Source of the DNA: Pogostemon cablin
Taxonomy: Eukaryota; Streptophyta; Magnoliopsida; Lamiales; Lamiaceae
DNA length: 64,000 nucleotides
Assembly (NCBI GenBank): GCA_023678885.1
Contig: CM043009.1
Coordinates: 15,183,117-15,247,116 of the forward strand
Direction of reading: 5' to 3'
Below the pieces are notes generated by a model. It ran no database searches, was not told the DNA's origin, and saw only the letters and a list, made by a program, of their open reading frames with translations. Made by a program: the position numbers and the translations under genes. Shown piece after piece: positions 36,593 through 50,814 of this stretch (position 1 is its first letter; each line of letters begins with the position of its first letter).

Positions 36593-37555
36593 TTTTTTTT
36601 GATAAAAATAATACCCACACAAAACAATTAATATATCTACATGGACCCACACACAATACTAATACCGCTACCCACTATACTATACATTAAAATATTATAT
36701 TATATTTCTCAGCCAACTACACATTAAATACATAGATATATAAAATATACCAAAAATACGTTTTCTTTAGTATATAAAGTTCACACAGAATATATACTTC
36801 CCCCGACCCACAAATATTGTTATATTTGACGAAAATTATATATATACCCCATATTTATTAGACAAAATCTCTTGTGAGATGTTAGTTATGTGAGACGGTT
36901 TGTGAGACGTGTTAAAATATATCAATTATATAAATAAAGTATGTTTAATGGGTGTTAAAGTATATTTTCTAAATTATGATGAATGATAAATTTAAGTATG
37001 ATTTTAAAATTTTATAATATGATTTATTATTAACATACTTTAACAACAAATAAGCATACTTTATCTATATACTAAGTATACTTTAGTAATGGGTCGACCC
37101 GTCTCACACCCGTCTCACAAAATATCCGTCTCACCAGAGAGTGTCTCTATTTATTATGTATGATCTAGATTGATAAATAAAAAATATGACATTAATTTAT
37201 AATTTAAAAATTAAACAAAACACTTATTAATAATAATAATACTAATAATAATATTATTATGTATGGCATAAATTGATAAAAGACAAAAATTAATTTATAA
37301 TTTTGTATTAAAAAATGGCATTAATTTATAATTTAAAAATTAAACAAATATATTCCATTTGTCCAACCAAATTTGTATTAGAAAAATATATTCCCTTCGT
37401 TCCATAAGTGTTGTCACATTTTTACTAAATAGTGCATCCCACAAATACTGTTACATTTATATTTTTGGTAAATGAGACCCACATTGAAACAATCAATATA
37501 TCTCCATGGGACCCCCACACAATACGTAAACTACCCACTAAATTAAAATATTGGC

Positions 37556-37734
37556 AAAGATTTGTGTGAGACCGTCTCACGTAAGCCCTTACGTGAGACG
37601 GATAAAAAATGATAACATCACTAACGAAAAGTGAACAATTTATAATATAAATAAAAAGTAAAAATATTTTATAGCGAAAGTGATAATATTTTATTGCGAA
37701 AGTAATAATAATTTATGTGAGACGGTCTGACACA
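37556..37734. mobile_element. Foldback MITE with GTGAGACCGTCTCAC ends
   Basis: GTGTGAGACCGTCTCACGTAA near 37563 is mirrored by TTATGTGAGACGGTCTGACAC near 37711-37731. A related inverted pair (GTGAGACGGTTTGTGAGACG / CGTCTCACAAAATATCCGTCTC) lies near 36885-37130. Together these look like copies of one family. Confidence 0.55.
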
Positions 37735-38842
37735 ATACCTACCCTAAGATATTATATTTTTTAACCCACTACACATTAAAGATATACTCCATAAAATATA
37801 CCCCATATGTATGATATAAATTCATAAAAGAAAAAATGACATTAATTTATAAATAATAGTGGTAAGGAATACTCCAAAAATCAAAATACTAAAAACAATT
37901 GAATCAATAACGACAATTATCTTAAATTACCAATTGCCATAATTGATATATGTTATTAATGTCATTAGTTATTAATAATTATTATACTATAAATAACAAG
38001 AGAATAATTTACGTAAAATTATGTATATCTTAATATATATAAAAACAGAATAAATCTAATCCTAACCATCTATTTTTAAAACAAATCTCAGCCATCCATA
38101 AAAATAATTAAATAATAGTAATTATTACCTTTTCAAATTAGGAAATAAAGTATTATTTATCTCTATTTCTAAAATAAATCTAAGCCACCCATTAAATTAA
38201 TTATATAATTATAATTATGACCTTTTCAAATTAGGAAATAAGATATTATTTATTAAAACTTTAATAATATTAAATATATTATTTGAAATATATAAAAGTA
38301 GAATAAATCCAATCCTGACCATCTATTTCTAAAACAAATCTCAGCAACCCATTAAAATAATTAAATAATTGTAATTATGAAATTTTCAAATTAGGAAATA
38401 AGATATTATTTATTAAAACTTTAATAATATTAATTATATTATTTGAATATGTTCAAAATTTTTAAATAAATCTAAGCAACGAGGTTTCTTAAACAAATAT
38501 TAGCCACCCATTAAAATAATCAAATAATTATAATTATGAATTTAGGGTTTAGGGTCTTATGGTTTTAGGTTTTAGGGTTTTCTGTAATTATTTTCATGTA
38601 AAAAACATATGAGATAACGTTTGCAGAGGGCCAGATCCTAACCATCTATTTTTTAAACAAATCTCAACCACCCATTAAAATAAATAAATAATTATAATTA
38701 TGACTTTTTCAATAACTAAATACTTATTAACCCATAAAAGTAGAATAAATACAATCCTGGCTATTTAATTCTCAAATAAATCTCAGTCACCCATTAAAAT
38801 AATTAAATCATTGTAATTATGACTTTTTCAATTTAGAAAATA

Positions 38843-39071
38843 CTCTCTTCATCCCACCCAAAGGGTGGTGTTTATTTTTTGCACGTGAATTAAGAAGTAT
38901 TATTATTTAATGTGTTGTGGGTAGTTGTATTATTGGGAGTATAGGCCCTATATTTTAATTGTATTATTGGATGTGTGTGATCCCATATGTGTAAAAAAAG
39001 AAAAGATCAGGACTCTTTGAATGGGACGTTCAAAATGGAAAAAAGGGACACTTTGAGTAGAACGGAGGGAC
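38843..39071. mobile_element. Stowaway-like MITE
   Basis: Flanked by TA (38841-38842, 39072-39073). Left CTCTCTTCATCCCACCCAAAG, and reading in from the right GTCCCTCCGTTCTACTCAAAG, are imperfect inverted repeats. Confidence 0.65.
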
Positions 39072-39339
39072 TAAGATATTATTGAAGCAGAATAAATTCA
39101 ATCCTGACCATATTTTTCTTAAACAAATCTCAGCCACCCATTAAAATAATTAAATAATTATAATTATGAATTTAGTGAAATAGGTAAATGTTATTTCACT
39201 GGAAACGGTTACATCAAGTACTTACGTACGATGCGAATACAAAATCTAACCAATCTATCCAACCTACTTAAGCATAACGCTTAAGGTGAATAATAAAAAT
39301 ACATTAAGGATTCATATACAAAGATGCTATCTGAAGTTG

Positions 39340-42300
39340 ATTCTATCTGCAATGTGGTTCGGAGACAACATCCTTGTGCCAAACTGAAGAACATTTCTTT
39401 CCATCCAAATGTAGTAGATCATGATAGAAAAGATGATGAAAAGAAGTCTTCTTGCCTTTTTGTTGCTTCTGGTATCCTGCAATATCTTACGGAAGGCATC
39501 TGTGACTGATATTAGCCTTCGTCTTCTCCATCTAATCTATCCTCTTACTTCATTTCAAATGCGTGTCGTATAAGGGCAATGAAAGAAGAGATGCGATGTA
39601 GTCTCCTGATCGAAGCAAAAACCACATCGTTTGTCTTCTCCTGTGCCCCAAATCCTGTCCTTTGTAGCAACTCTGTCTCTATGCACTAACCATAGTCTGA
39701 AGCTGAACTTCCTCACAATCCACTTGTGCCATATCTGTTTATAGACAAAGCTCGAATCCGCTGTGTATCTACTCTTCAGATGATCATACATATGGCTGGC
39801 TTTGAATATTCCATTGTCACAACATTCTCTATAATATCAATCACTCCTTCATCTCATTCTGATTCATTCCCTATGACATTCCTAATGGCAATGAGCACTC
39901 TCCATAAGTATGTAGAATTATTACCTAGAGAGGTCATTGTCCACTGAGAAGATGAGAGGTAGACAGAGTGAATCCATTTCACACAGAGAGATGAGGCTTC
40001 CCTGTGAACAACCCACAATGCTGCTGCCAACAGGGTCTTATTCCAAGTGGTGATGTCCTTCAATCCTAGCCCTCCGGTATTCTTAGGTTGAAGGATGTCA
40101 TTCCAGCTCACCGGGCTCACATTCGTTCCCCACAAGAACCTGTGAATAATAGTCTCCACCTTCTTGACCACCACAATTGGGATTTTGACAATGCCACTCA
40201 AAAAGATAGAATACCATATATCTCAGAAGTGATCAATTCCAATCGACCCGTGAATGACAAAAGTTTAGAAGACCACGTTTGTATCATGTTGTTAATGTCA
40301 TTCAATAGTGGTATAAAATCTTCCACTCCTATTCTCCTACTACAAATAGGGATGCCCAAGTATTTGAAAGGAATGGTACATGTATTGAAAGTAAGAATCT
40401 AAGTAATTCTGCGTCAGACACGAGTCGAAACTCCCGAGGTAATGAGATTAGATTTTTGAGAATTAGCTGTTAAACCAGAGACTTCAGAGAATCCTTTCAA
40501 TATCCTTTCAATACATTTTTTGCAGTAGCTACATCTCCATAACCCACAATCAGAAGATCATCTGCAAAGATCAGATGTGAGACATCTACACGTTTATAAA
40601 TTCTAGAATGAAATCTGTACTCATATAGATCAACTGCTCTACTCATCAATCTACTAAGGTATTCCATGCAAATAACAAAGAGGAGCGAGAAGATCGGATC
40701 ACCTTATCGAAGATCCCTCTTGCCTTTGAAAAAACCTTCCAGGTTGCCATTGATGAGTAAGGAGTAGAAAGTAGTAGTAACACACTGCTCAATCCAAGTA
40801 CAAAAAGTGGAGGGAAAGCCCAATCCCGTAAGCAATTTAAAGAGATATTTCCAGCTAACAGAGTCATAAGCTTTGGAAATGTCAACTTTGACTGCCATCC
40901 TAGGGGAGATACTTCCTTCTCTCCGTCCGTAGCCCCTAAAGATCTCTTCTGCAAGCATCACACAGTCTCTCATTTTCCTTCCTTTAATAAATCCAAATTC
41001 GGATTGATTTATTAAGGAAGGAAGACAAATCCTGAGTCGAGCTGCCAAGATTTTTTAGATGATTTTGCACAGTGGTGCAACAGGAAATGGGTCTAAAATC
41101 TTGGACTCTCAGCTCATGGCTCTTTTTGGGGATTAATGAAACAAAAGTAGCATTCAACTATTTGAGCAATTTTCCTTTCCGAAAGAATTCCTTCACCGCT
41201 GCCACTACATCTCCACCAACCATATTCCATGCACTCTGAAAAAAAGCCGATGTGTAGCCATCAGGACCTGAAGATTTGTTTTTATTGATTGACCACAATG
41301 CTTTTTTAATCTCTGCCTCATCTACCGGTGTTTCCAGATTGCTAGCATCCACAGAAGAGAGCTTCAGTCCTCTATCCAACACCTCCTGCTCCATTAGCTG
41401 AGTGATCGAACCCTCTTCACCAAGTATTAATTGATAATAAGATAGAAATGTATGAATCAGTTCTTGGTACGAAGAATTAGGTCCGCCATCAGTGTGAAGA
41501 GAATGAATATCATTCCTCACTCCATTGCTTCGAATAAGAGAGTAGAAATACTTTGTAGCGCGGTTCTGGTTCTTAATGTGCTTGTGTTTGAGAACCTGCA
41601 TAAGAAAGTTAGTTTCACAATCCTCCAGATGCTTCTGTTTTTTTAGCTCATCACTGATCTCCAGGTGTAGCTCATGATTATTCAGGCTCGACATAAAGAG
41701 TCTCTGGAGAAGATACAGGTGTTCTTTTCCTCTAGCTACTCTTTCAGAAATATGGTAATAATTCTGTTTGTGCAACTCCTTCAGTGGTTTTTTTAGAGTT
41801 TTCAACTTCTGGCGGAGAATAAACTGCTTTGTACCTGCTACGTGTACTGCTATTGAGAAGAAATAAGAGTAATAAAATTATCATGGTTAGTCCAAAAATT
41901 ACAGAATCTGAAGGGTCTTATATAGTGGGGGCTCGGATTTTGGAAGGAGGTGATGGAAGGGCAATGATCAGAGTGAGTGCCCTGAGGAAGAAAAATGGTA
42001 TGAAGTTCCCAACTCATACTTCTCCAAGGCTTGCATGTCATAACTCTATCAATTTTTGAACAAGAGGCTCCATTCGACCAAGTATAGAAGCAACCTGTCG
42101 AGTAAGTATCCTCCACTCCCAATATAGAGCAAGTTTTCTGCATTTCCCTGGTCCCCGTATTTTGTGTAGCCCTATTTCTTTCACCCTCGAATCTTACACA
42201 GTTGAAGTCTCCTCCAAGGATCCATGGCCGTGGGTTCGAATGAAAGAGGAAATTGAGATGTTGCCACAAATGTCTCCTAGCAACATAGCGGTTGTGGGCA

Positions 42301-42611
42301 TAGATGACTGAGATAAAGAACTCTTTTGAGGTTATAAGACAACGAGCATTCATTGAGATGGATTGATCAGTAAGGACAAAGTTATCCAAATCAAGACGCA
42401 TTGGGTTCCAAACAACCACAATCCTACCACCACTACAAAGGTCAAAGTTATGGCTATGATTCCAACCAGGGAGTACACTCTTAATAACATCATCGACAGT
42501 TCCTAAGGATAGCTTAGTTTCCACTAAGCCTGCAATAGCCACATCATGATCACACACCAGTTTTTTAGTGCATTGTGGGTTGGCGTGCTCCCCATCCCAC
42601 GCACATTCCAT
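39340..42611 (-). pseudogene. LINE ORF2: endonuclease and reverse transcriptase, broken
   Basis: Domains on the minus strand, in order. The APE-type endonuclease (42611-41850) has LVETKL, VIYAHN, ILGGDFNCV, YTWSNG, KIDRVM and SDHCP. A linker and the reverse-transcriptase N-terminus follow (41805-41158, with SSGPDGYTSAFFQSAW). The core (41048-40646) has GFIKGRKMRDCVMLAEE and AVKVDISKAYDSVSW. The catalytic FADD block is encoded at 40551-40577. The thumb region is at 40201-39854. A zf-RVT zinc-binding tail (39791-39555) has CGFCFDQETTSHLFFHC, and a last segment at 39520-39350 has IYYIWMERN. The protein would nick the target and copy RNA into DNA at the nick. At least four frameshifts or stops separate these blocks, so no full-length product is possible. 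Confidence 0.9.
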
Positions 42612-42633
42612 ATGAGGAGACTCATGAAGAATA

Positions 42634-44824
42634 TTAAGAAGAGGTGATACCTGCCTCTACAATCTTCTTGCTAATCCAATCTCCATAATCTTCAAGGTTT
42701 TCATGTTCTCCCTTATTAGTGTCTTCCTTATTTCCCAAGGATTTAGACCTTTTATGTTTGAAGTTCCTACCAGAAGAAGATGATGATTCTGCACTGTAAA
42801 CTGGCACCCATGCTTTTGTGAATTTATTACCAGTTTGCCTACCTTGGACACGTGGTGGAGTTTTCTGTACTTGTTCTTGGACAGAGCGAATGTGTGGGGA
42901 GATATCCTCTGGGGAAGTAATAGATCCCAACTGGGAAAGAATTGCAAATTGATTGGAGGTGCTTGGGTGGTGTCTGGTATAAGGTGGATTGGGGTTGGGC
43001 TTGGGAGTAAAAGTATTAGGTGGAGTTGGATGATTGGGCCTAGGAATAAAAGAGGGATTGGGCTGGGGACTGGTGTATTTGTGATTGGGCTTGGGATTGG
43101 GTTTTGGGTTTGTTTTAGTAGTGGAATCAGGGTTGGGAATTGGGTTCAATTTTGGTTGTTTGAGATTAGGATAAGGATTTGGGTAATTGGGGTTGGGCCT
43201 TTGGTTTGGATTTGTGTTGGGCTTAGGTTTAAAGGGGTTGGGCCTACGCCCTCTGTTTCTATTTTGTTTCCTTTTACTCGGAAAAAATGGCCCATCTTCC
43301 TCCCGACCATGTTCCGGTTGCGGCTGTACATCGTGACGGTGGCATTCTTGAGTGTGGTGACCCAGAGATGTACAATTAGTGCAGAACTTGGGATAAAATT
43401 CGTATTCAATCTTCTGTCAAAATCCTCCCCTCTTATTCTTTACCCAGATTTCATCCGGAAAGACTTTGGCAGCATTCACATGAACTAGTGCACGAGCATA
43501 GAAAACTCGTTCTTCTCTCCTATGGCTGAAGCGATGATACTGAGACGTTCGAAAGCCCAATATTTGAGAGGGAGAGATGGGAGTTGAATCCAAACTGGGA
43601 CAATTGATAATCCTGATTCATCAAATTGGAAATCCTCCGGCATTCTCCTTAACATCAGGTACTTGAAATTCCCTTCATAAGACCATTTTGGATAACTTTT
43701 TGGGCATCTTCTTCAGTATTCAGTTTAAAAATAATCCGACCACTGTCATGGCTGAAAAACTTTAACTTCAACCTCCCACTTGCTTACAATTTCCTTCACG
43801 GCCTGGAATCCGGGGTAACAACCTGCGAAGCATCCAATTAAGGTGAAGTTCCATTCATCATCTTCCTTGTCAATCATCTCATCAGGGATAATAGCAACTC
43901 TGGTTCAATTGGAGGAACAAATTTAAGAATGTGGATAGGATTAGGACTATGATTGTGAGGATTTGTATTATGAGGACCAGGGGGATCCTGTCCAGTTGAA
44001 GTGAAAGGCGGAGGGGTCTGAGAAGTAGGCTGAGGGGTAGGCTGCTGGTGGATTTTCTGGGTGCAAGACGAAGGGGTGAAGGGTGCTGGAATACGGCGAG
44101 ATGACTGGGGATCAGGAGTTGTGTGGTGTAGGAGTAAGGGACAAAACGAGGGAGCTCCTGGATTATGCGGATTCAGGGGCGGAAGAGAAGGAGATTGAGC
44201 AGCGAGGTTTGTTGAGATCGGATTGGAGGGGGATGAATGAGAAGGGGGGTTGGGATTGAGAGGAGTGCTGGCTACAGTAGCTATTTCTGTCGAGTTCAAT
44301 GCCGGATTTGCGGGCGGCAAACAGAGAGGTTGTTGGGAAGGTTGCATGGACGAGGGAGGGTTGTTGGGATGGGTAGTCAGAGGTGTGGAGAGAGAAGTAG
44401 AGGGGCCCACTAATTTCTCCTTAAAGGAGATAGAGTTGGTGGGACTTTGAGATAGTACAGGAGGACAGGTGGAGGAGTAGGGTAACAAATTTGACTTTTT
44501 TAGAATAGTGGGAAACGTGTTGGACTCCTCATCCACAAGGAGAGCTAGAGGTAGGGAGCTATCTGTAATACCATCAACTATTATACAATTTGCCACTACT
44601 TCCAAGGCAGAAGCCTCACCCAAATTCAAATTTTCTTTGTGATTTAGGGGCGGCGACATCTCCATCAAATCTGGAGAATCAGCATCAGGGTCTCGGGCCA
44701 CACACTCCATACCCAACTTCTTCTGCTCCTTTAACTCTAAATTTGTGCATCTTCGCTGATCACCTTCATCTCCAGAAAACACTTCAACGGAGGCGTCGAC
44801 CGGAGATAAGTCAAAAATAGACAT
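42634..44824 (-). pseudogene. LINE ORF1: DUF4283/zinc-knuckle nucleic-acid-binding protein, broken
   Basis: Starts at the ATG at 44824 with an acidic, then Pro/Ser-rich, N-terminal part (to 43874). A DUF4283-like segment (about 43870-43500) has RMPEDFQFDESGLSIVPVW and LPLKYWAFERLS. A CCHC zinc knuckle follows at 43386-43340 (C-x2-C-x4-H-x4-C), then an Asn/Pro-rich tail ending at 42634. A TGA interrupts the frame just before the knuckle (43417-43419), and a frameshift separates the N-terminal part from the DUF4283 region. The ORF1 product of plant L1 elements coats element RNA. ORF2 starts 23 bp downstream. Confidence 0.8.
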
Positions 44825-45271
44825 CTAGGTATTGTACGAGCATTCCATACATGAAATAGATAAGGGATTAGCACGAGAGATCACCTTAGCAGATATCTTA
44901 GATTTCTTCAATTTCTTCCCATGGCTCGACTTCCTACTCGACGGAGAGGAGGGAGCTGATGAATGACTCCGGAGCTTTATTGGGCACCGGAACAAGGGGC
45001 ACAACTAAGATGAAGACTACACAAGTGTAGCCAGAACTCTGGACTCCATCCAGTTTGGCGTCGGGGAGGAAAAGGGAGGGAGGGGGGAACAACGAATTTA
45101 GGGTTTAGAGTTTTAGGGTTCAGGGTTTTATGGTTTATGGCATAATGTTTGCAGAAGGTCAAATCCTGATTATCTATTTCTTAAACAAATCTCACCCACC
45201 CATTAAAATAATTATAATTATGATTTTTTCAATAATTAAATAATTATTAATCCAACCAAACTTTCATTGCA

Positions 45272-46437
45272 CACTACAAGAAAAAATGCATTTAAACACA
45301 TTTAAAAGTGTTGTTATAGGTAATATATTAACACATTTTACCTATAACTACGTTGATTTTTTGTGTGGTCCATTCTGCTGTGGGGATAGGTAGTACCCCT
45401 AATACCACACTTTAAGGTGTAAAGAATTATGACATAATAACACACTTATATCTATTAATACACTTTGAAGTGTGAAGAAAAGTGACTTATTAAGACACTT
45501 TTAAATGTTACAATATAGTAATATTAAATAAAATAAAATTAAAAAGAGATTTTTCTTAGATTCGAACCTGTGTCACCGTATCAACTGATGGGATCTCTAT
45601 ATTAAGTCAGAAACCATTAAACCATAAATAATTTTTGTGACTTTTTTATAAAAATAGTATATATACATAGAATACATAATTAATTTTTAATATTTAAATT
45701 TTATATTATCAATTTAATAGGTATAATAAATTAAATTTAGAATTATTTATTAATTATAATTCAAATTTAATATTTTTAAAATAAATTAATAGTAATATAA
45801 AAATATATATATAAATAATTATTTTAAAATATTTAGCATTTTTATATATTTATTATTATCTTAAATTTTAACGTCAAATATTTTTTTTAAATAAAAATAA
45901 ATTTTATTTTTTAATCATTAGATTAATTAAAATAATTATTATTTTAAAATAAATATAACCTTAAATTAAATTAACAATAAAAAATTATCAATTTAAGTAA
46001 ATAAAATGTAAAAAATTATTAATTTAATTTCTTAATTTTAAAATTTTAATTTAACTTTATAATGAAATAATTTATATTTCATATTTTAATGAGGAAACAA
46101 AAATTAAAAAAAATTATTTTAATGATTAGTAATCTTTATAATACGTTTGTGATAACAAAATACTATTTATACATATACTTTTAAGTGTTTCTAGAGAGTA
46201 CATATAATGACACTTTTTTGTGTGTTAAAAAATGTGTAACAAAAGTGTAGTAATAGATAAGTGTTGTTTCTGAAGTGTGGTGATAGGGCAAATATCAATA
46301 CATCGATTTATTAAGTGTCTTTATAGATCATATATTAACACCCTTAAAACATAATGTATCAATACAATACCTATTATTACATCGACTTTAAAATGACATT
46401 AAAATATGTATGGTAATAAGCATTTTTTCTTGTAGTG
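45272..46437. mobile_element. Non-autonomous CACTA (En/Spm-type) element
   Basis: 1,166 bp with a perfect 18 bp terminal inverted repeat CACTACAAGAAAAAATGC and the 3 bp target duplication GCA (45269-45271, 46438-46440), as expected for CACTA elements. The subterminal regions carry repeated AAGTGT/ACACTT motifs in both orientations. No transposase is encoded. It is inserted in the inner Helitron. Confidence 0.95.
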
Positions 46438-46440
46438 GCA

Positions 46441-47034
46441 AATAATGGTTAATAATCTCATAAAAATAAAAAATTAATATATGCCAAATTTTTTAATAAT
46501 TATTAACTACTCCCTCCGTCCCACAATTTCGTTCACGTTTACTGTACCACGTTTTTTTAAGAAAAGTGTTATTTTTTACCAAATTTATTGACTTTAGAAG
46601 GTATAGTAGTATTTTTAGGTAATAAAAAAGTATAAAGTAATGATATGTGTGTGAAAAATGAGTGACATTACATTGAGATATTACAACTTTATGGTCTATA
46701 AATAAATAAATATTATTTTCATGATATTACATTACATTGAGATATTTAATTTAAAACTTTAATAATCTCATTAAATATTTTACTAATATAGCAACAATAA
46801 ACACAAAAAAAATAAAAAAATAAATATATGCCAATTTTTTAATAAATTTATATGGCAAGAATATATACTCATTATTTTTTTGTTCGTTTGATTAATTCTC
46901 TACCAACTAACAAAACAAACATTGCCGTCAAACTTAGATGCATTAGATTGTTTGAGTCTCCTAATTATCAAATTCACGGTTCAACCAATCTGGAAGGTGT
47001 TTATCACGATGTTGAGATTTGTTAATATTTGTTA
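46441..47034. other. Helitron interior with a one-ended Stowaway remnant
   Basis: CTCCCTCCGTCCCACAATTTC at 46511 is a Stowaway-type left end, but no right partner is found before 47034. The rest is AT-rich without a gene. Confidence 0.45.
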
Positions 47035-47299
47035 CTCCCTCCGTCCCAAAGATATTGACACACTTTCCTTTTTGGATTGTCCCACAGAAATTGACATATT
47101 TCCTTTTTAAGGATATGGGACCCACACAAAAACTATTTATTTATTTACATGGGTCCACACAAACATCACACTCACCACTAATACAACTACCTACTACACA
47201 TTAAATATTATTTCTCTCACTTCACTTTACATTAATTTATTATACTTCTTAATCTCCGTGCCCAAAAAAAATGTGTCAATTTCTCCGGGACGGAGGGAG
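47035..47299. mobile_element. Stowaway MITE
   Basis: 265 bp between TA dinucleotides (47033-47034, 47300-47301). The left end CTCCCTCCGTCCCAAAGATA mirrors the right end, which reads in as CTCCCTCCGTCCCGGAGAAA, with TTGACACA shared further in. Confidence 0.93.
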
Positions 47300-47821
47300 T
47301 ACTTTATTGTTATTTATTTTTTAATCATTCTGATGCATCATGTTATGATTTGAAACATGAGTATATTTTGTAGGGGTATTTGTTTATTTTTATTATTTTA
47401 TATTTTTTCAAAAAAATATTATACGGTTCAAACATCATAAAATCAAATTAAGTTGTTGTCTTAAAACTAATACATACCGTGCAACACACGGGTTAGCTAC
47501 TAGTTTAATTTAAAGGAAGTGCATAAGAAAACTACTGTATAGTCTAAAATCTCTCTTGAGAAATACTACCATATATGTCACACATATAAAATAGGAGAAC
47601 TCAATATATAAAGTTAATGCAAGAAATTAAAGAGAAATTGAGAGAGATAAGAAATAGAGAAGAGATTTTGACTAAAACGTTTGAGCAGGAAAATGAGGTT
47701 GACCACATGTGCTTATATATATATATAATCGATCATAATTAAATTATACACTTATATGTTAATTAATGACATTAACATGTTAGGTAAATCATAAGAAGAA
47801 TAACAACTAATTAATTGAGCA

Positions 47822-49074
<1,253 letters not shown>

Positions 49075-49075
<1 letters not shown>

Positions 49076-49710
49076 AATAGAGCAAATCAAATTCAAGTAT
49101 TCTTCAAGATAAAGAGAATTGATTTAAGTATTCTTCAATTATTTTACCTCTTAAGAATGAGGAAGAGAATCGATTCAAGTATTCTTGAATAGATTTACAT
49201 CTTAAAAATCGATTTTTCAAGAGATGCTTAAATAAATTTACATATTAAAAATTAATTTTTCAAGAGTAAGATGATCGATTCAAGAACTTGAATCGATTTA
49301 CATCTTAAGAATCAATTCTTCAACAGGAAAAAAATAGATTCAAGTATTACCTCTTAAGAATCGATTCAAGTATTCTTAAATCGATTTATATCTTAAGAAT
49401 CAATTCTTCAAGAGAAAAAAAATCAATTCAAGTATTACCTCTTAAAAATCGATTCAAGTATTCTTTAAAATCTACCTCTAAAGTATTGATTCAAGTATTC
49501 TTCAAGTGAAAGAGAATCAATAATCCAAGTATCGGTTCTTTGAGAGAAAGGAAATCGATTTAATTATTCTTGAATAAATTTACATCTTAAAAATCAAATT
49601 TTCAAGAGATACTTAAATAGATTTACATCTAAATAATTGATTTTTCAAGAGTAAGAGGATCGATTCAGGTATTCTTGAATCGATTTACATCTTAAGAATC
49701 GATTATTCTT
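49075..49710. repeat. AATCGATT/TTCAAGTATTC tandem array (copy 2, expanded)
   Basis: Same unit as 6030-6510 but longer by about 150 bp, so unit number has changed since the duplication. Confidence 0.75.
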
Positions 49711-50814
49711 TCAATAATTAGAATATATGTACATATATATTGACTTTTTACATGATTTAGTTATACGTTACATTATCAAAAGTCAAATGTTATAATTTGT
49801 TGCAAATTCATTACATTGATGAAAGAAATTGTCTAGCTATAAGAAAAAAATCTCATTAATTAATGTTGTTACGTTATATAACACGGATTATTTAATTATA
49901 AAAAATAAGAATAATAACTAAATGATCCTGCATTTTACGCGGATTTCATACTAATATATATATATATATATATATCAGAAAGAAATTAAAAAAATATAAG
50001 ATTTTTATTTTTTGTATATAGATCGTTATAATAATAAAAAATATAATAATAAAAAATAGGTAAACTATCAATTCGGGGCCTGAATTATTTTTTTAGGTAA
50101 TTTTAAGTAATTTCGGGTATCGGATATACCCGAACCGATTGTTCACTATCGGATCGGGTATCGGGTTTAAAAAAATAGTCGAATTACCCGATTGGGATAC
50201 CCGATTATTTTTTTTAAAATTTATGTTTTATATTAATATAACACTCCAATAATATATTAACTATACTTTCTCACACATGCATTCACAAATCACAGCTTAA
50301 TCTTTACACCACATCAATTCCTAAAAAATGCCAATACTCTAATTTACACTTTTTCTTCTTGTGAATTTCTTCGCTTCTTACAATTTAATATACTTATCAT
50401 GCTTCAACAACCTACTCAATTTGTAAACAGACAATTGCTTAAAATTTAGTTTTTAAAAAATCCTTCTGTTAAATAAATAAATAAAAATCAACTTATTTAT
50501 ATATGGATTATCAATTGATTTTAATATTTAATGGAATACTAAATATATTTGACAATTGGCATTTGATGAGTGATATTTTCACCTAGATTTTAGTGTCTTT
50601 TTATATGCGTTTTCGTATTATTTTATCCGTATTTTATGTGTTATTTGGTTGTGTTTTGTGTTTTCATGGAAATATGTGTGAATGAGCTTAAACCTACTAT
50701 TTTCACTTTTTATTTGATGCTAAATATGATAAGGAAGATGTAGGAAAAAGCGGATCTCAATTTGGAGTTGAAACGAGGGAGAACGAGCCAAAACAATGAA
50801 GGAATCAGGGCAGC

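Larger units (their letters stand above)
39176..45093 (-). mobile_element. L1-type LINE, degenerate, nested in the Helitron
   Basis: 5.9 kb minus-strand non-LTR retrotransposon interrupting the Helitron repeat. The 8 bp GAATTTAG occurs on both sides (39168-39175, 45094-45101), and the host phrase ATTATGAATTTAGGGTTTAG seen intact at 38535 is split by it. It has ORF1 (DUF4283-like region plus zinc knuckle) and ORF2 (endonuclease, reverse transcriptase, zinc-binding tail). The 3' end lacks a clear poly(A) and ends ...AACATTTACCTATTTCA. Multiple frameshifts and stops show it is old. Confidence 0.88.
38028..47503 (+). mobile_element. Non-autonomous Helitron (inner, plus strand)
   Basis: Starts TCTTAATATATATAAAAACA after host A, the common 5' form of plant Helitrons. 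It ends with the perfect hairpin CCGTG-CAACA-CACGG (47477-47491), then GTTAGCTACTAG and host T. The 5' segment (TATAAAAGTAGAATAAATCC...CACCCATTAAAATAATTAAA) recurs near 38284, 38630, 38724, 39085 and 45160, so the element has internal 5'-end duplications. It hosts the LINE, the CACTA element and Stowaway MITEs. No Rep/helicase is seen. Confidence 0.78.

Noticed and set aside
42835..43488. Plus-strand ORF of 217 codons
   Set aside because: It is the antisense of the LINE ORF1 zinc-knuckle/proline-rich region. The Gly/Trp-rich translation is the mirror of Pro-rich coding.
45545..45630. tRNA-like B-box phrase (GATTCGAACCTGTG) inside the CACTA element
   Set aside because: No acceptor stem, no A-box at the right distance and no cloverleaf. 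It is an interior phrase of the transposon.
46505..46700. Complete Stowaway element starting at 46511
   Set aside because: Only the left terminus is recognisable. No right inverted repeat with TA was found, so it is noted as a remnant.
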